From the NCBI GenBank assembly GCA_905221605.1, contig CAJNDS010002213.1:124001-188000 (forward strand): a DNA stretch of 64,000 bases, given 5' to 3'. The position numbers were made by a program, and so were the translations under genes. The notes under the pieces were generated by a model. The model had not been told where the DNA came from, did no database searches, and saw nothing but the letters and a program-made list of their open reading frames with translations. How positions within the stretch are numbered: the first letter of the stretch is position 1; each line of letters begins with the position of its first letter. The DNA comes from Symbiodinium natans. Lineage: Eukaryota; Sar; Dinophyceae; Suessiales; Symbiodiniaceae. Positions 53,081 through 62,880 of the stretch are shown piece after piece.

Positions 53081-53558
53081 CTTTGCCAACCCTAAACCCT
53101 AAACCCTGAGGTTGAGAGGGAACTTGACTGACGGAGAGAAAATAAGGTACAATTTTCAGGCCGCAAAAGCGCAACACCCTATGCCCTACTCTAGTGTACC
53201 ACCCTTGGTAGCACCCGCTATGCTTTGAATCCAGCTTCCCTCTTGTGCTAGCCGAAGCCAGGATATGCTGCATCCCCCAAGAGGGTCAGGAAAATTCAGG
53301 ATGTCACCAGAAGGGCTTTGGCTAGAATACTCTATACTACACGATACTGTAGCACAGTAAGGGGGTATGATGCCTCGACAAGAGGAGGCCAGAGTCTTGT
53401 TGGGGGCTCATGATACTCCAGCCTCAAAACCTGTAGTATCACAATATCGCAGGTCGCGTAGCTTGAGAGGATAAACCGCAGTGCAGAGTGCAGAACTCTG
53501 GCTCGGGGATGCTTCTAGGACCGAGACTCCATGGTCAACACCACGTCAACCATGCGTC

Positions 53559-53882
53559 TCATGAGGGCCTGCTCGTGAGGGCTTGGACGATCCTCTTCGC
53601 CACGCCCCATCGTGCGTGGACTTGGTTCGTGTGAAACTGGTACAGCCATATCAGGTTGGGTGACGTTGGCCATGGTGCAGCCGATGGGAATCGGTGCAAC
53701 GAGCGTCTCAAGCTGTCACTTGAGCCTAGAACTGCAGCGCTTGCGGGTACGTCAGGGCAGTTTGTGCCTGGGCCGGGGGGGGGGGGTCTGTCGACAAGCT
53801 CGAACTCTTTGGGGTCCGAACCCTTGCGCTTTGATGAAGCAGCACTGCGGTTCTGCATCCTCCACCCAAAGCTACTGAGCAC
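53559..53882 (-). CDS. Unidentified 107-codon minus-strand open frame
   Basis: The in-frame ATG at about 53859 starts MQNRSAASSKRKGSDPKEFE then LVDRPPPPGPG, and the frame ends KRIVQALTSRPS. It is not repeat-derived apart from a ten-G run. The plus strand is also open for 77 codons here. Codon use mildly favours minus. Function unknown. Confidence 0.4.
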   Translation of the reverse strand: MLSSFGWRMQNRSAASSKRKGSDPKEFELVDRPPPPGPGTNCPDVPASAAVLGSSDSLRRSLHRFPSAAPWPTSPNLIWLYQFHTNQVHARWGVAKRIVQALTSRPS

Positions 53883-54094
53883 ACCCTAAACCATCAACCC
53901 TAAACCCTATAAACCCGCGCACCCCGAACCCTGGAGCCCTCAACGCCTAGAGGCCTGCAACACCTGTGCCCTACGAGAGGGTGGACTCTCAACACAAGGT
54001 GGGAAGACCTCATCCCAGCAGCGTTCCCACCTCAGGAAAAGCGGCTGCAGGGTTTGCGGGCAGGGGGAGGGAGATAGGGCGAGATGGAGACAGA

Positions 54095-54106
54095 AAAAGA
54101 AAGAAT

Positions 54107-54138
<32 letters not shown>

Positions 54139-54183
54139 TATATATATATATGGACACAGCGAGAGACAGAGAGAGAGAGAGAA
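54095..54183. repeat. GA-rich tract with a TA core
   Basis: (GA)n, (TA)n and GAGAGACAGAGA runs. Arg/Glu and Leu/Ser frames are by-products. Confidence 0.9.
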
Positions 54184-54377
54184 AACTGACAAATGAAAGT
54201 TGATCGAGCGCGGGGTGGACAATCGAGTTTGAGGTTTTGATGTCGAAACACTGAAACCGCAAAACGGCCTCAACCCTAAACACCCTGAGATCCTATAAGC
54301 CGTACTTACACACCCCTCTAAGCCCTGCAGCCCTAAAGATTGAAACCTCGAAGCCCGCAAAACCCTCATCACTACAA

Positions 54378-54446
54378 CCCTAAACCCCAAACCCCAAACC
54401 CCAAACCCTAAACCCTAAACCCTAAACCCTAAACCCTAAACCCTAC
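54378..54446. repeat. CCCCAAA/CCCTAAA array
   Basis: About ten units, the first three CCCCAAA. Confidence 0.85.
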
Positions 54447-54604
54447 AACTCTATTCCCGAATCTCTGAGGGCCATTCTGGACACTCTTACGCTAAACCCT
54501 AAACCCTAAACCCGAAACCCGAAACCTTAAACCCGAAACTCTTGGAGGCCCTTGGAGGCCCTGGAGGAATCTTAAAGTTTCAAGTCTTATAACGTTTGCT
54601 ACAG

Positions 54605-54706
54605 GAACTGCCCCATGCGAACGGAATCTTCCAGAATGTCGGAAAATATTCGATCAGGCCTTTGGCCCTACAAAGTCCCCACAGAAAGCCTAAACTTGAC
54701 TTCTAG
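54605..54706 (+). CDS. Candidate terminal plus-strand exon
   Basis: A strong acceptor (AACGTTTGCTACAG) opens 33 codons, ELPHANGIFQNVGKYSIRPL then ALQSPHRKPKLDF, ending TAG at 54704-54706. The context and length fit a C-terminal exon. Upstream exons are not located and the family is unknown. Confidence 0.55.
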   Translation, partial: ELPHANGIFQNVGKYSIRPLALQSPHRKPKLDF

Positions 54707-54717
54707 ACAAGTTGCTA

Positions 54718-54838
54718 CCTAAACCCTAAACCCTAAACCCTAAACCCTAAACCCTAAACCCTAAACCCTAAACCCTGAATCCTAAATCCAAAATCCTAAA
54801 TCCTAAACCCTAAACCCTAAACCCTAAACCCTAACTAA
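54718..54838. repeat. Interstitial CCCTAAA array
   Basis: About sixteen units with a CCTAAAT variant block in the middle. Confidence 0.9.
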
Positions 54839-55293
54839 TTCTGGACCCGAAGTTGTGGCGACGTGCAAGGCACCGGCTTAGTACACCTCCTGTAACTATA
54901 ACTGAACTAGGAACCCGAGCAGAAATTATGACTATTAGCTGTGTCTTAGGAATAATGCCCCAAAAAATTGAAAAAAATGTTTCACACCCACTTCGAGCCA
55001 GGCTACCACATTCCTAAGCATCCCTAAGTTGAAAGGGTTCAGGCGTATGGCCCTTGGGTTCTAAAAGGGTAATGTAAACCTAGGGTTTAGGGTTTAGGGT
55101 TTAGGGTTTAGGGTTTAGGGTTTAGGGTTTAGGGTTGTGAGTACCCTGAGAATTCAGGGTTAGACCCAAGAGTAACCTAGAAATTAGAAGGGGGCCCTTT
55201 TTTGTCGGTGTAAGGGGGTTATACGGGAACCAAACTTAAACAACGGGAACAAGGGCCTACTCTGGGTCCTAGAGGGTTGAGGGTACGTACTCG

Positions 55294-55399
55294 ATGTTCA
55301 GAAAATCGAAAGATCGTGCGAGGAAGGCTGTTAGACTGGAGCCGATCTTTCCGATCGGGCGCTGCGGCCTAGAATGCTCCCGACGGAAACCGTGGATCC
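55294..55399 (+). CDS. Candidate first plus-strand exon, basic
   Basis: ATG at 55294 opens MFRKSKDRARKAVRLEPIFP then IGRCGLECSRRKPWI, ending at a strong donor ATCC|GTGAGC at phase 1. Basic and Cys-containing, family unknown. Confidence 0.5.
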
Positions 55400-55557
55400 G
55401 TGAGCTGGGCTTAAACCCTACACGCAAGCCCTCATCACCCTAAAAGCCCCTGAAGCCCTAAACCCTAGGCCTCAAAATAGAAAAAAACCAACACCCTGAA
55501 GCCCTGAACCCGAAACTCCCTCAACCCCTGAAGCCCTACAAGTCCTCAACTCTCAAC

Positions 55558-56122
55558 CTTTGTCTTCCTTGGAGCTGGGGGTTCGTGCTTCTTCCGCCAG
55601 GTAAACGGCCGACCGCACACGACACAGTCCTGGAGCTGTTTTAGGGTTTAGGGCTATAAGGCTTTAGGACGTTAGGGTTGGGGGTTTTAGGGAGGGGGCT
55701 TTTAGTACTAGGGTGCTTCTACAGGGCTGAGGCTGTTTAAGAAGAGGATTGGGGCTACGCACCAAAGCAACGCTTGACTTGGAGGCTTGCTTTCCGCCAC
55801 TACCAGAACAACCCCTCTCATTCCTAAATCCTGAGACTCTAGACCCCAAACCTTGAATCCCTGAAACCCTCAATTCTAACCCCAAACCCTGAACCCCTCA
55901 ACCCCAACAAACCCTGACCAGACGCTGAACATGTGGGGGTTTAGGGTTTAGGGTTCAGCCTACTAGGGGTGCCTTATATATGGGGTGCTTTTTATGAGGG
56001 GATCCTACTGTATGTAGGTCGATGTTGGGGGTCCCCTCTAAACCCTAAACCCTAAACCCTAAACCCTAAACGTCCTTCACGGGAAGGTTGTGAGGGTTGC
56101 GGAAAGGAGCTCCCCCAGTCAT
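55558..56122 (-). CDS. DUF2256-type zinc-ribbon protein (first two exons)
   Basis: Exon 1 (56072-56122) starts MTGGAPFRNPHNLPVKD and ends GAC|GTTTAGGG at phase 0. Exon 2 (55558-55629) follows GCTCCAG and reads DCVVCGRPFTWRKKHEPPAP then RKTK, ending AAG|GTTGAG. 'LP.K.C.vCgRPFTWRKK' close to the N-terminus is the DUF2256 signature, a small Cys-rich domain seen in bacteria and algae, often with a second Cys pair further on. That second pair is not in these exons and the sequence after WRKK departs from the usual continuation, so a third exon or a divergent protein is expected. Molecular function is not established. The first donor is supplied by the telomeric repeat. Confidence 0.72.
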
Positions 56123-56285
56123 CTTGCTCCTGAAGTGTCAAATGGCGCAGCGATTTGGGCTACAGGGAGTGCCTCAGGGTTTAGGGTTTCTGTCTAGGGT
56201 TTAGGGTTACCTAATCAATTGAACCCTGAACCCTAAATCTACACTAAACCCTAAACCCTAAACGCGCAAAGGCCTGGGATCTCAG

Positions 56286-56411
56286 GGCGAATATGGCGGG
56301 CCCTTCATAGTTCACTATGAAGGGCTGAGGGGGCGCACTTCGTGGCGCACATCTTCTCTGGGACCCACCGTCAAGCTAGAGTTCAACAAAATGGCCCTCT
56401 TAAGTATGTAG
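56286..56411 (+). CDS. Candidate terminal plus-strand exon
   Basis: After GGGATCTCAG the frame reads GEYGGPFIVHYEGLRGRTSW then RTSSLGPTVKLEFNKMALLS, ending TAG at 56409-56411. A 10-base palindrome (CCTTCATAGTT...ACTATGAAGG) lies inside it. Continuous for 41 codons, not repeat-derived. Family unknown. Confidence 0.5.
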   Translation, partial: GEYGGPFIVHYEGLRGRTSWRTSSLGPTVKLEFNKMALLSM

Positions 56412-56714
56412 TAAAAGGGTCTTTTGAAGGTTTAGGGTAGTTTGGGCGTGAGAGTTTCGTGGTTCAAGTTTTCTTGTTAGTCTTGGGTAGCTTTTACAAG
56501 GCACCTGGGACGCCCCCCCCCAAAAAAAAAAAAAAACAAAAAGGAAAATCAGCCCAATCCCACACGCCCGAAGTCCTCAAGCCCTGCATCCATCACTCCC
56601 CCCCCCCCTCCGCACACTCGACAAAATGTTGAACAGGGCCCTCTTGAGTAGAAGTTTTGGCGTTTGGGGTTTAGGGTCGCAGTGTTGTCGTGCTAGTTAG
56701 GGTGTAGTATGGAC

Positions 56715-56751
56715 CTTGCGGTGTAGCCAGCGAGCCCATGCAGCTTGCATC
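56715..56751 (-). CDS. Candidate short minus-strand exon
   Basis: Acceptor GGCTTTTCTAG and donor CAAG|GTCCAT enclose DASCMGSLATPQ. Confidence 0.35.
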
Positions 56752-56849
56752 CTAGAAAAGCCCTAAACACCCCAAACCATAAGAATCCCTAAAGCCTGAA
56801 AACCCTAAAGCCCTAAAGACCTAAACCCCAAACCCCGGGTCTACAGCTA

Positions 56850-56960
56850 ACAGCAAGCTTCTCCTGACGGCGAGAATGGGCTGCCGAGGAGAGCTCCACC
56901 TGGTGGCAGCATATGACGTTGGGTCGAGGTGGTCCAGGATCATGGCCACAGGGTTTTAGA
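56850..56960. other. Island open on both strands
   Basis: Minus reads MILDHLDPTSYAATRWSSPR with an internal AG|GTGGAG donor. Plus reads MGCRGELHLVAAYDVGSRWS with a G|GTTTTAGG donor. Both look coding; strand unresolved. Confidence 0.35.
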
Positions 56961-57342
56961 GGTCAGGGTTGTAGGATTTATGGGGTTTTAGGGTTCATGG
57001 CTTTGGGCGTTTTTTAGCTTGAGGTCTTCGGGCTTTAGGGTTTAACTAGGTTTTAGGGATTAGTGTTAAGGGCGTAGGGCTTCAGGGTTACCTGGTAATG
57101 ACCTGTGGAAGCTGGGGCGCGGGCCCGTAAGCGCACCTGCTAAGCACGCTCTGTGCTTGCAGAAGCGTTAGGAGCATGACATGTGCTTAGTTGTCCAGTA
57201 TCCTAGGGGTAGCTACAGGTTAAACCTTTGGGATTGTATAGGGATTATAATACCCCAACAAGGTTAAAGGTTCCCTGCCCTGCTACTAGGTGCGCGTGTG
57301 TGCGGCTGTTTCGGGCTGCGTGAAGAACTTGAATCTTTCACT

Positions 57343-57424
57343 CTAAACCCTAAACCCTAAACCCTAAACCCCAAACCCTAAACCCCAAACCCCAAACCCT
57401 AAACCCTAAACCCTAAACCCTAAA
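57343..57424. repeat. CCCTAAA array just upstream of an exon
   Basis: About eleven units with CCCCAAA variants. Confidence 0.85.
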
Positions 57425-57448
57425 CTCCGGGGATCCTTCGGGGCACAG

Positions 57449-58149
57449 GACTTGGAGTGTCAGAGCGCTGTCTGAGCCCAGAGCAATGCTTGAGCGAGGC
57501 AGCGGCTGATTGGGTTTAGGGTTTAGGGTTTAGGGTTTAGGGTTTAGGGTTTAGGGTTTAGGGTTTAGGGTTTAGGGTTTAGGGCTGTAGGGCTGTAGGG
57601 CTTTAGGGCTAGGGTTTAGGGTTTAGGGTTTAGGGTTACGGTTTAGGGTTTAGGGTTTAGGGCTTCGGGCTTAAGGTTTTAGGGCTTCAGGGCTTTAGGG
57701 TTTATGAGGCTTGAGGGTTTTAGGGCTTTAGGGTTTTGTGGGGGTTTCTGTCTTTCTGGGGGGGTTTTCTAGGGTCTGCTGTGGTTTTGGGGTCTTCTGG
57801 AATTCTGGTTTTTTGTGGTCTTGGCCTTGGTGTAAGTGTGGAGGAAGAACCCAAAGTAGAGTACACCCAAGTGGCCACTACTAGTGAGAGCCCTCAGCTT
57901 TTGAGACGCGTAGGCCTCTCCGTTTTTAGGGATTAAGGTTTGGGGTTACAAGTCACACTCCCTGAGCCCTAAAGCCTAGACCCTAAACCCATAGACTAGT
58001 TGCCCTAAACCCTAAATACCTGAATCCGAAACTATTGGCTTGCTCCTGATCCGTCTGCTCCCGACACCCAGCTCCACGTAGTCGCGGGCGAAGCAGACAG
58101 CGACCTTGCAATTGGACTTCGCAGCTTTAAAGCTAAGTTAGTTCAGGGG
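57449..58149 (+). CDS. Two-exon plus-strand chain with telomeric donor
   Basis: Exon 57449-57513 (LGVSERCLSPEQCLSEAAAD then W) follows GGGGCACAG and ends TGG|GTTTAGGG at phase 0. Exon 58072 to about 58149 (LHVVAGEADSDLAIGLRSFK then AKLVQ) follows a pyrimidine-rich acceptor, GCTCCCGACACCCAG. The intron starts with about ten uniform TTTAGGG units. The second exon is also open on the minus strand (AKSNCKVAVCFARDYVELG), where it could continue the TMTC-type gene at 58493-59004, so its assignment is uncertain. Confidence 0.45.
57514..57585. repeat. TTTAGGG array forming the start of an intron
   Basis: Ten units begin at the predicted donor after 57513, then degrade to GGGCTGTA and TTTAGGGC forms up to 57740. 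Confidence 0.9.
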
Positions 58150-58169
58150 GTTAAAACGGGCTTAGCACC

Positions 58170-58283
58170 CTGAACCCTAAACCCTAAACCCTAAACCCTA
58201 AACCCTAAACCCTGAACCCTGAACCCTGAACCCTGAACCCTGAACCCTGAACCCTGAACCCTGAACCCTGAACCCTGAACCCC
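58170..58283. repeat. CCCTAAA array passing into uniform CCCTGAA
   Basis: Six CCCTAAA units are followed by about eleven CCCTGAA units (58205-58280). Confidence 0.9.
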
Positions 58284-58492
58284 AGACCAAATAAGCCCTG
58301 AGGACCCAAAAAGGGACCCTCATTTAGCGAACTACCCATGGCGCCGTTAGAGCCCCTTTAAACCACAGCAGGAGGCTCTTGACTGAGTACACCCTAGATT
58401 CGATACACCCTAAGCCCTAAACCCTAAACCCGAAACCCTAAACCCTAAACTCTAAACCCTAAACCCTAAACCCTGAACCCTAAACCCTAAAC

Positions 58493-59004
58493 CGTGAGCG
58501 AACATGTCGGGAGCCGGGCAATTAAGAAGCCGATGGAGGGCAGGTAGAGCAAGCGCTCGGCAACCAGCGTTCCTGTCCGCAAACAGCTGTGGGCGTGCCA
58601 TCCTAAACCCTAAACCCTAAACCCTAAAGCCTAAACGTGGAGCACCCTTCGTACCCACCATAAGGGTTTAGGGTTGAGGGTTTAGGAAGCGGTGCTTTGG
58701 GTTTAAGGCTTCATTGACACTTGCAAACGAAGCATTCTCCCAAAGTGCAAGTTCCGGGCCCTAACCCCCATAAATTCCCTCAACTCCAAAAATTCCCTAA
58801 ATTCCCAAAATTCCCTAAATTCCCAAAATTCCCTAAATTCCCAAAATTCCCTAAATTCCCAAAACCCAAAACCCTAAAGCCTAAACCCCTCAAGGATGAT
58901 GCGCCAGCGCCTATGGGAAAGAGAATGTTGGTCATCGGCAGGAAGCTGAGCACGAAAATGGCGAGTCCAAGGATTGGGGCCTCCAGGCTCCCCAAGTTTG
59001 GGAG
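58493..59004 (-). CDS. TMTC/DUF1736-type membrane protein (two exons seen)
   Basis: Exon 58911-59004 (phase 0 start) reads LPNLGSLEAPILGLAIFVLS then FLPMTNILFPI and ends ATAG|GCGCTG. Exon 58493-58572 continues in phase with TLVAERLLYLPSIGFLIARL, ending ACG|GTTTAGGG. 'FLP.tN..FPiGtLvAERlLYLPSiGF' is the conserved signature of TMTC proteins (DUF1736), multi-pass ER proteins with C-terminal TPRs that act in O-mannosylation in animals; the role here is inferred only from that. The TPR part and the N-terminal membrane segments are not located; a minus-strand reading of 58050-58140 could be a TPR exon. The intron contains an 18-base tandem repeat. Confidence 0.75.
58765..58862. repeat. Tandem repeat ATTCCCTAA / ATTCCCAAA
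   Basis: An 18-base unit (two alternating 9-mers) is repeated about five times in the intron of the TMTC-type gene. It looks telomere-derived (CCCTAAA with an extra TT). Confidence 0.9.
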
Positions 59005-59224
59005 CTACCTAACTTGGGGCTTAGGGTTTAGGGTTTAGGATTTAGGGTTTAGGGTTTAGGTAGTGTTTATATATAGGGGTTAGGGCCGCGAAATTAATGT
59101 AACCCTCAACTCTCAACCCTAAACCCTGAACCGTTTTGGGCTACATCTTATGGACACACTACGTGGTCTAAAGTGCAGGTTTCATTAGGGCCCAGGGTTG
59201 TGGGTTAGAGCGCTTGGGGTTTAT

Positions 59225-59463
59225 GGTTCAATTAGGGTTTAGGAATGCCTGGGTAAAGCCCATACTCGAGTCGGGGTGTCCAACTGTCCGCTTGTAGGTG
59301 CCCCTTTGCTGAGTAGGATGCGTGATACTCGAAGAATCCACAGGCCACTTTTTGCGTAGGTGACGTAAGGATGGATACCGTAAGGGGGGGGGAGGGGGGA
59401 GGGGTGCTGAATAATGAGAACCTACAAGAAACAGGTTTGGAGCTCGTAAGGCACAGAGGACGC

Positions 59464-59494
<31 letters not shown>

Positions 59495-60040
59495 AACAAG
59501 ACATTTCGAACAAGGCCCATGCAAGCCTGTAAACAGGTGATGCAGATGCCATCCCCAAAAGCATAAACGTTTGAAGCACCCTAAACCCTAAACCCTAACC
59601 CTAAACTCTAAACGCTAATTCCTAAACCCTAAACCCTAAACTCTAAACCCTAAATCCTAAATCCTAAACCCTAAACTCTAAACACCAAACTCTAAACGCT
59701 AAATACTAAACCCCAAACCCTCCGAAGGTTCCCCTGCAGGTCTCTAAAGGGCCGCTTCTGTGGATCCCTGTTGGGGACTCCACAGTACGAGGGTTCTTAT
59801 CTGAGGTACACTTAGGGTTTAGGGGTTTAGGGTTTAGGGGTTCAGGGTTCAGGGTTTAGGGATTCGAATAAGGGTACCATTGTTTGGGGTCGGTTGCCTT
59901 AGAAGGGAACCTAGAACCAACAAAACGGGCAAAGGCGACCGAGCGCATGCCAGAGATGCTAAGAGAGGATAGCCCCCAAGAGTTTCCGGCAGGGTAATCT
60001 GATCACGCCGGCTTGAACCTCACCCACAAAAAAACCCTAC
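59225..60040. other. Mostly unassigned sequence
   Basis: It holds a minus-strand open stretch at about 59235-59360 (including FFEYHASYSAKGHLQADSWT), poly-C/poly-A at 59464-59496, degenerate CCCTAAA units at 59580-59720, and at 59865-59935 a fragment with the GGGTACCA...GAAGGGAACC core of the TTGGTAGCCC family. No confident exon. Confidence 0.35.
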
Positions 60041-60117
60041 CCGAAACCCGAAACCCGAAACCCGAAACCCGAAACCGAAACCCGAAACCCGAAACCCGAA
60101 ACCCGAAACCCGAAACC
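60041..60117. repeat. Uniform CCCGAAA variant array passing into CCCTAAA
   Basis: About eleven CCCGAAA units are followed by six CCCTAAA units to 60160. Confidence 0.9.
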
Positions 60118-60180
60118 CTAAACCCTAAACCCTAAACCCTAAACCCTAAACCCTAAACCCCAAAGCACGAGCAAGCCCAG

Positions 60181-60271
60181 GGGCGCCTCGGCGTGGCGGC
60201 GGCGCTGTGGACGTGCGCGCCGGAGGCTCCCCAAGGCGAGGGTGGCGCTGGTGAGCAGGAGGCCATACCTG
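60181..60271 (+). CDS. Candidate plus-strand exon with repeat-supplied donor
   Basis: Acceptor GCAAGCCCAG and donor CTG|GTTTAGGG enclose GRLGVAAALWTCAPEAPQGE then GGAGEQEAIP. GC-rich, and another plus frame is open too. Family unknown. Confidence 0.4.
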
Positions 60272-60437
60272 GTTTAGGGTTAGGGTTCAGGGTTTAGGGT
60301 TTAGGGTTTAGGGTTTAGGGTTTAGGGTTTAGGGTTTAGGGTTTGGGGTTTGGGGTTTGGGGTTCAGGCTTCAGGGTTTGGGGTTTGGGGTTTAGGGTTC
60401 AGGGGTTAGGGGCTAGGAGTTTAAGGTTTAGGGACGG

Positions 60438-60537
60438 CCAGGATGGGCAATTATACCCTACAACGGTCCTTTATGAGGTCCTTTCTGTGTTATGGGGTGG
60501 ATTGTGGGATTGTAAGGCCTATTCTAGCCCATCCTGG
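60438..60537. mobile_element. CCAGGATGGGC inverted-repeat element
   Basis: CCAGGATGGGC at 60438-60448 is exactly inverted at 60527-60537. It is 100 bp with internal CCTACAACGGTCC. A single copy in this window. Confidence 0.75.
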
Positions 60538-60574
60538 GAGCTTGAGGTTGAAGGTCTGGGGTTCAAGGGCGTAG

Positions 60575-60640
60575 GGTTTAGGGTTTAGGGTTTAGGGTTT
60601 AGGGTTTAGGGTTTAGGGTTTAGGGTTTAGGGTTTAGGGG
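60575..60640. repeat. Interstitial TTTAGGG array
   Basis: Nine uniform units. Confidence 0.9.
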
Positions 60641-60694
60641 GGTCGACTAAGGCTTGAGACCTGGTATGGTCTGTGTTGTTTCCGGTTTGGGTGG

Positions 60695-60815
60695 GGGGGG
60701 TCTAATAAAGGGTCGGAAAAAACACTAACAGTGTTTCCTAATGGTCCGTCCCTTTCGAATGATTCATGTAATAGTCCCCCAAAGCCCTGTTCTTATTATT
60801 CAGACCCCTACATTC
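60695..60815. mobile_element. GGGTCGGA-family element
   Basis: GGGTCGGAAAAAACACTAAC, GTTTCCTAATGGTCC and CAAAGCCCTGTTCTTATTAT match the other copies. TCTAATAAAGGG at the left and CTTATTATTCAGACCCC at the right are roughly inverted. Confidence 0.5.
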
Positions 60816-61459
60816 GGGCCTGGGGTGTGGGAGGCGCTGCGGGTTTGGATGCTTAGGGGCTTAGGGTTTGGAGTCTCTCTGGCCTCTGGGTTGCTGGGTG
60901 AGGGTTTTGGGGGTTTCGGGTTTAGGGTTTAGGGTTTAGAGTTTAGGGTTTGGGGTTTAGGGTTTGGGGTTTAGGGTTCAGGGTCGAAGGTGCAGGGTCT
61001 AGGGGGGAGGGCTCAGGTCTGGGGTTATCGGAGAGGACATGGGGGTTCTGGGAGCCCCGGGGCTTACCCCGTTTCGGCCCGAGGGGCGGTGCATTCTTGG
61101 GGGGTTGAAGGTTTAGGGCTCAGGGGCCTAAACCCTGAACCCAACATGTGTACTTCCCGAAATAGGAGTACCCCGAATAGGCCTTCAGAATACATTTTCT
61201 CTATAGGAAGCCCGACAAGGGTGCCCTGTTTTGGGGTTGCACAAAGTAGGGATAACATTTTGGGGATTCCGGGTTCAGAATAATATTTCCTGGCAGTCTT
61301 TTGGGTGTACCCTATTGTGGGACATACCCTAATTACTGTGGGACATGCCCATGTAGGGCTTCAGGGTTCAGGGTTCGCGGTTCCAAGGTGTGGAGAGGGT
61401 TGGATCGGGTTTAGGGCTGACAGGGCTCAGAGGATAGCGGTTTGTTGATTGCTTATCAG

Positions 61460-61703
61460 TGCCTACACCAAGATTTGCGTGAGGAACCCCGACTTAACAA
61501 GCTTCGCCATTGCAACTTCCATGCAGGCTTCTTCTAATTCTAAGAAATGTTCATTTTTTTTGGGGGGGGGAACCCTAAACCCTAAACCACAAACCCTAAA
61601 CCGCAAACCCGATCTTTGTGTGTTCTCTCACTCCCCAGCAACTCTGCACGAAATGGATTTTGTCCGCTTCCGTCTCAGCATGTCTGACGAAAGCCCGTCT
61701 AAG
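61460..61703 (+). CDS. Two-exon plus-strand chain
   Basis: Exon 61460-61526 follows GATTGCTTATCAG, reads CLHQDLREEPRLNKLRHCNF then HA, and ends GCAG|GCTTCT at phase 1. Exon 61639 to about 61703 follows the strong acceptor TTCTCTCACTCCCCAG in phase and reads TLHEMDFVRFRLSMSDESPS. Other frame combinations are also open, so frame confidence is moderate. Family unknown. Confidence 0.45.
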
Positions 61704-61925
61704 GATCCTGCGAAATACCCACAACCGTCAACCCTTAGCCCAATTCCGAAACCTAAACCCCAAACCTTTTGAACAAAAAGTCGACAACACCCCAAAAAAC
61801 TGAACCTCTTCACACCTACCGGCCCACTTACTGCTCCATTAACCAGAAAAAATAAAAGGTTGTGAACTTTATAAGGTCACTTCGCCCAAACAGCTTTTTT
61901 TGTTGCTCCTTCACTTGGGGGCTAC

Positions 61926-62038
61926 CTTGGGATGCTCTCCCCTTGTACTAACAGTCCGTAATAGTTAGGATAAAAATTCCCCCCCCTACTACTGTAGGCC
62001 CTATCAAGGACTGTTAGTGTCAGGGGGAACATCCCAAA
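61926..62038. mobile_element. CTTGGGATGCTCTCCCC-family element, near-complete inverted ends
   Basis: CTTGGGATGCTCTCCCCTTG then TACTAACAGTCC is inverted at the right as GGACTGTTAGTGTCAGGGGG then AACATCCCAA. The ends are about 30 bases with few mismatches. The sister copy is at 15152-15250. Confidence 0.8.
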
Positions 62039-62054
62039 AGGTTACCTGCAAAAG

Positions 62055-62092
62055 CTGCCCATCGTATCTCTTACTCTAGGGAGCCCTTGACC
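62055..62092 (+). CDS. Candidate short plus-strand exon, 16 bases after an inverted-repeat element
   Basis: Acceptor CTGCAAAAG and donor ACC|GTTTAGGG enclose AHRISYSREPLT. The element at 61926-62038 would lie at the 3' end of the preceding intron. Confidence 0.35.
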
Positions 62093-62141
62093 GTTTAGGG
62101 TTTAGGGTTTAGGGTTTAGGGTTTAGGGTTTAGGGTTTAGG
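62093..62141. repeat. TTTAGGG array beginning at a predicted donor
   Basis: Seven uniform units directly follow the exon at 62055-62092. Confidence 0.9.
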
Positions 62142-62279
62142 GGAAAACCCGAAGCCCGACGGTCAGAATTCTTCAGGGGTGCCGTACCCAAGGAACCGAT
62201 GAGGAAGTTAAGGTTTTAGACTAAGTGAGAACCGCACCGAAACCGAAAAGTTGCACGTTCGATCGTAGAGAGGAAGTCG

Positions 62280-62755
62280 TATTCTACCCTGACTACACCT
62301 AAAAACCCGAGACCCTAAACCCAAAAACCCTGGAGCCCCGAACCATGAGCCTTACCTTTGGGATCCAAACCACCATGAGCCCTACAGTTGTCAAGCCCCA
62401 AGGCTTTGAATCTTTGATTCCGAATGTCATTTTCCTGAAGCCGTAAACCCTTGAAACCTTAGTGTCACAGACCCGTAAAACTAAGATCGCCAAACACTGA
62501 AGCCCTGAACACCGCGACTCACCGTAAACCCTAGACCTCGGATACCACAAGCCCTTGAAGCACTGAAGCACCCCACGACATGAAGCAAAGACCCCCCGGC
62601 CCCCACGCCATCGCTAGACCCAAAGTGTAAAGCCCCCAAAACCGCACACCCTGAACCCCAAACCAGACTTCGGTTCAAACCCTAAGCCCCAAACCCCAAC
62701 CCCGAAGCCCTTAACAGCCTGAAAACCTAAACCCGAAACCCCAAACCCCGAAGCC
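62280..62755. other. Degenerate A/C-rich repeat, no exon recognised
   Basis: Loose ACCCTAAACCC-like and CCATGAGCCTT units; minus frames up to 90 codons look repeat-derived. Confidence 0.35.
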
Positions 62756-62758
62756 TAC

Positions 62759-62872
62759 TTGGTAGCCCAGTAACCATCTTACAACAAGGGTGCCCTTTTC
62801 TGGGGTTGGTTACTTTTTTTAAAGTGAACCCAGAACCAAGAAAAGGGTAAAGGGGCACCACTGGGCTACCAA
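62759..62872. mobile_element. TTGGTAGCCCAGT-family element ending next to an exon
   Basis: TTGGTAGCCCAGT at 62759-62771 is exactly inverted at 62860-62872. Only AACCTAAAG separates its right end from the exon at 62881, so it would form the 3' part of the intron. Confidence 0.85.
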
Positions 62873-62880
62873 ACCTAAAG

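Noticed and set aside
53939-54390. Ser/Leu-rich frames of 83-126 codons
   Set aside because: They derive from the GA/CT and TA microsatellites at 54095-54183 and have no splice or family support.
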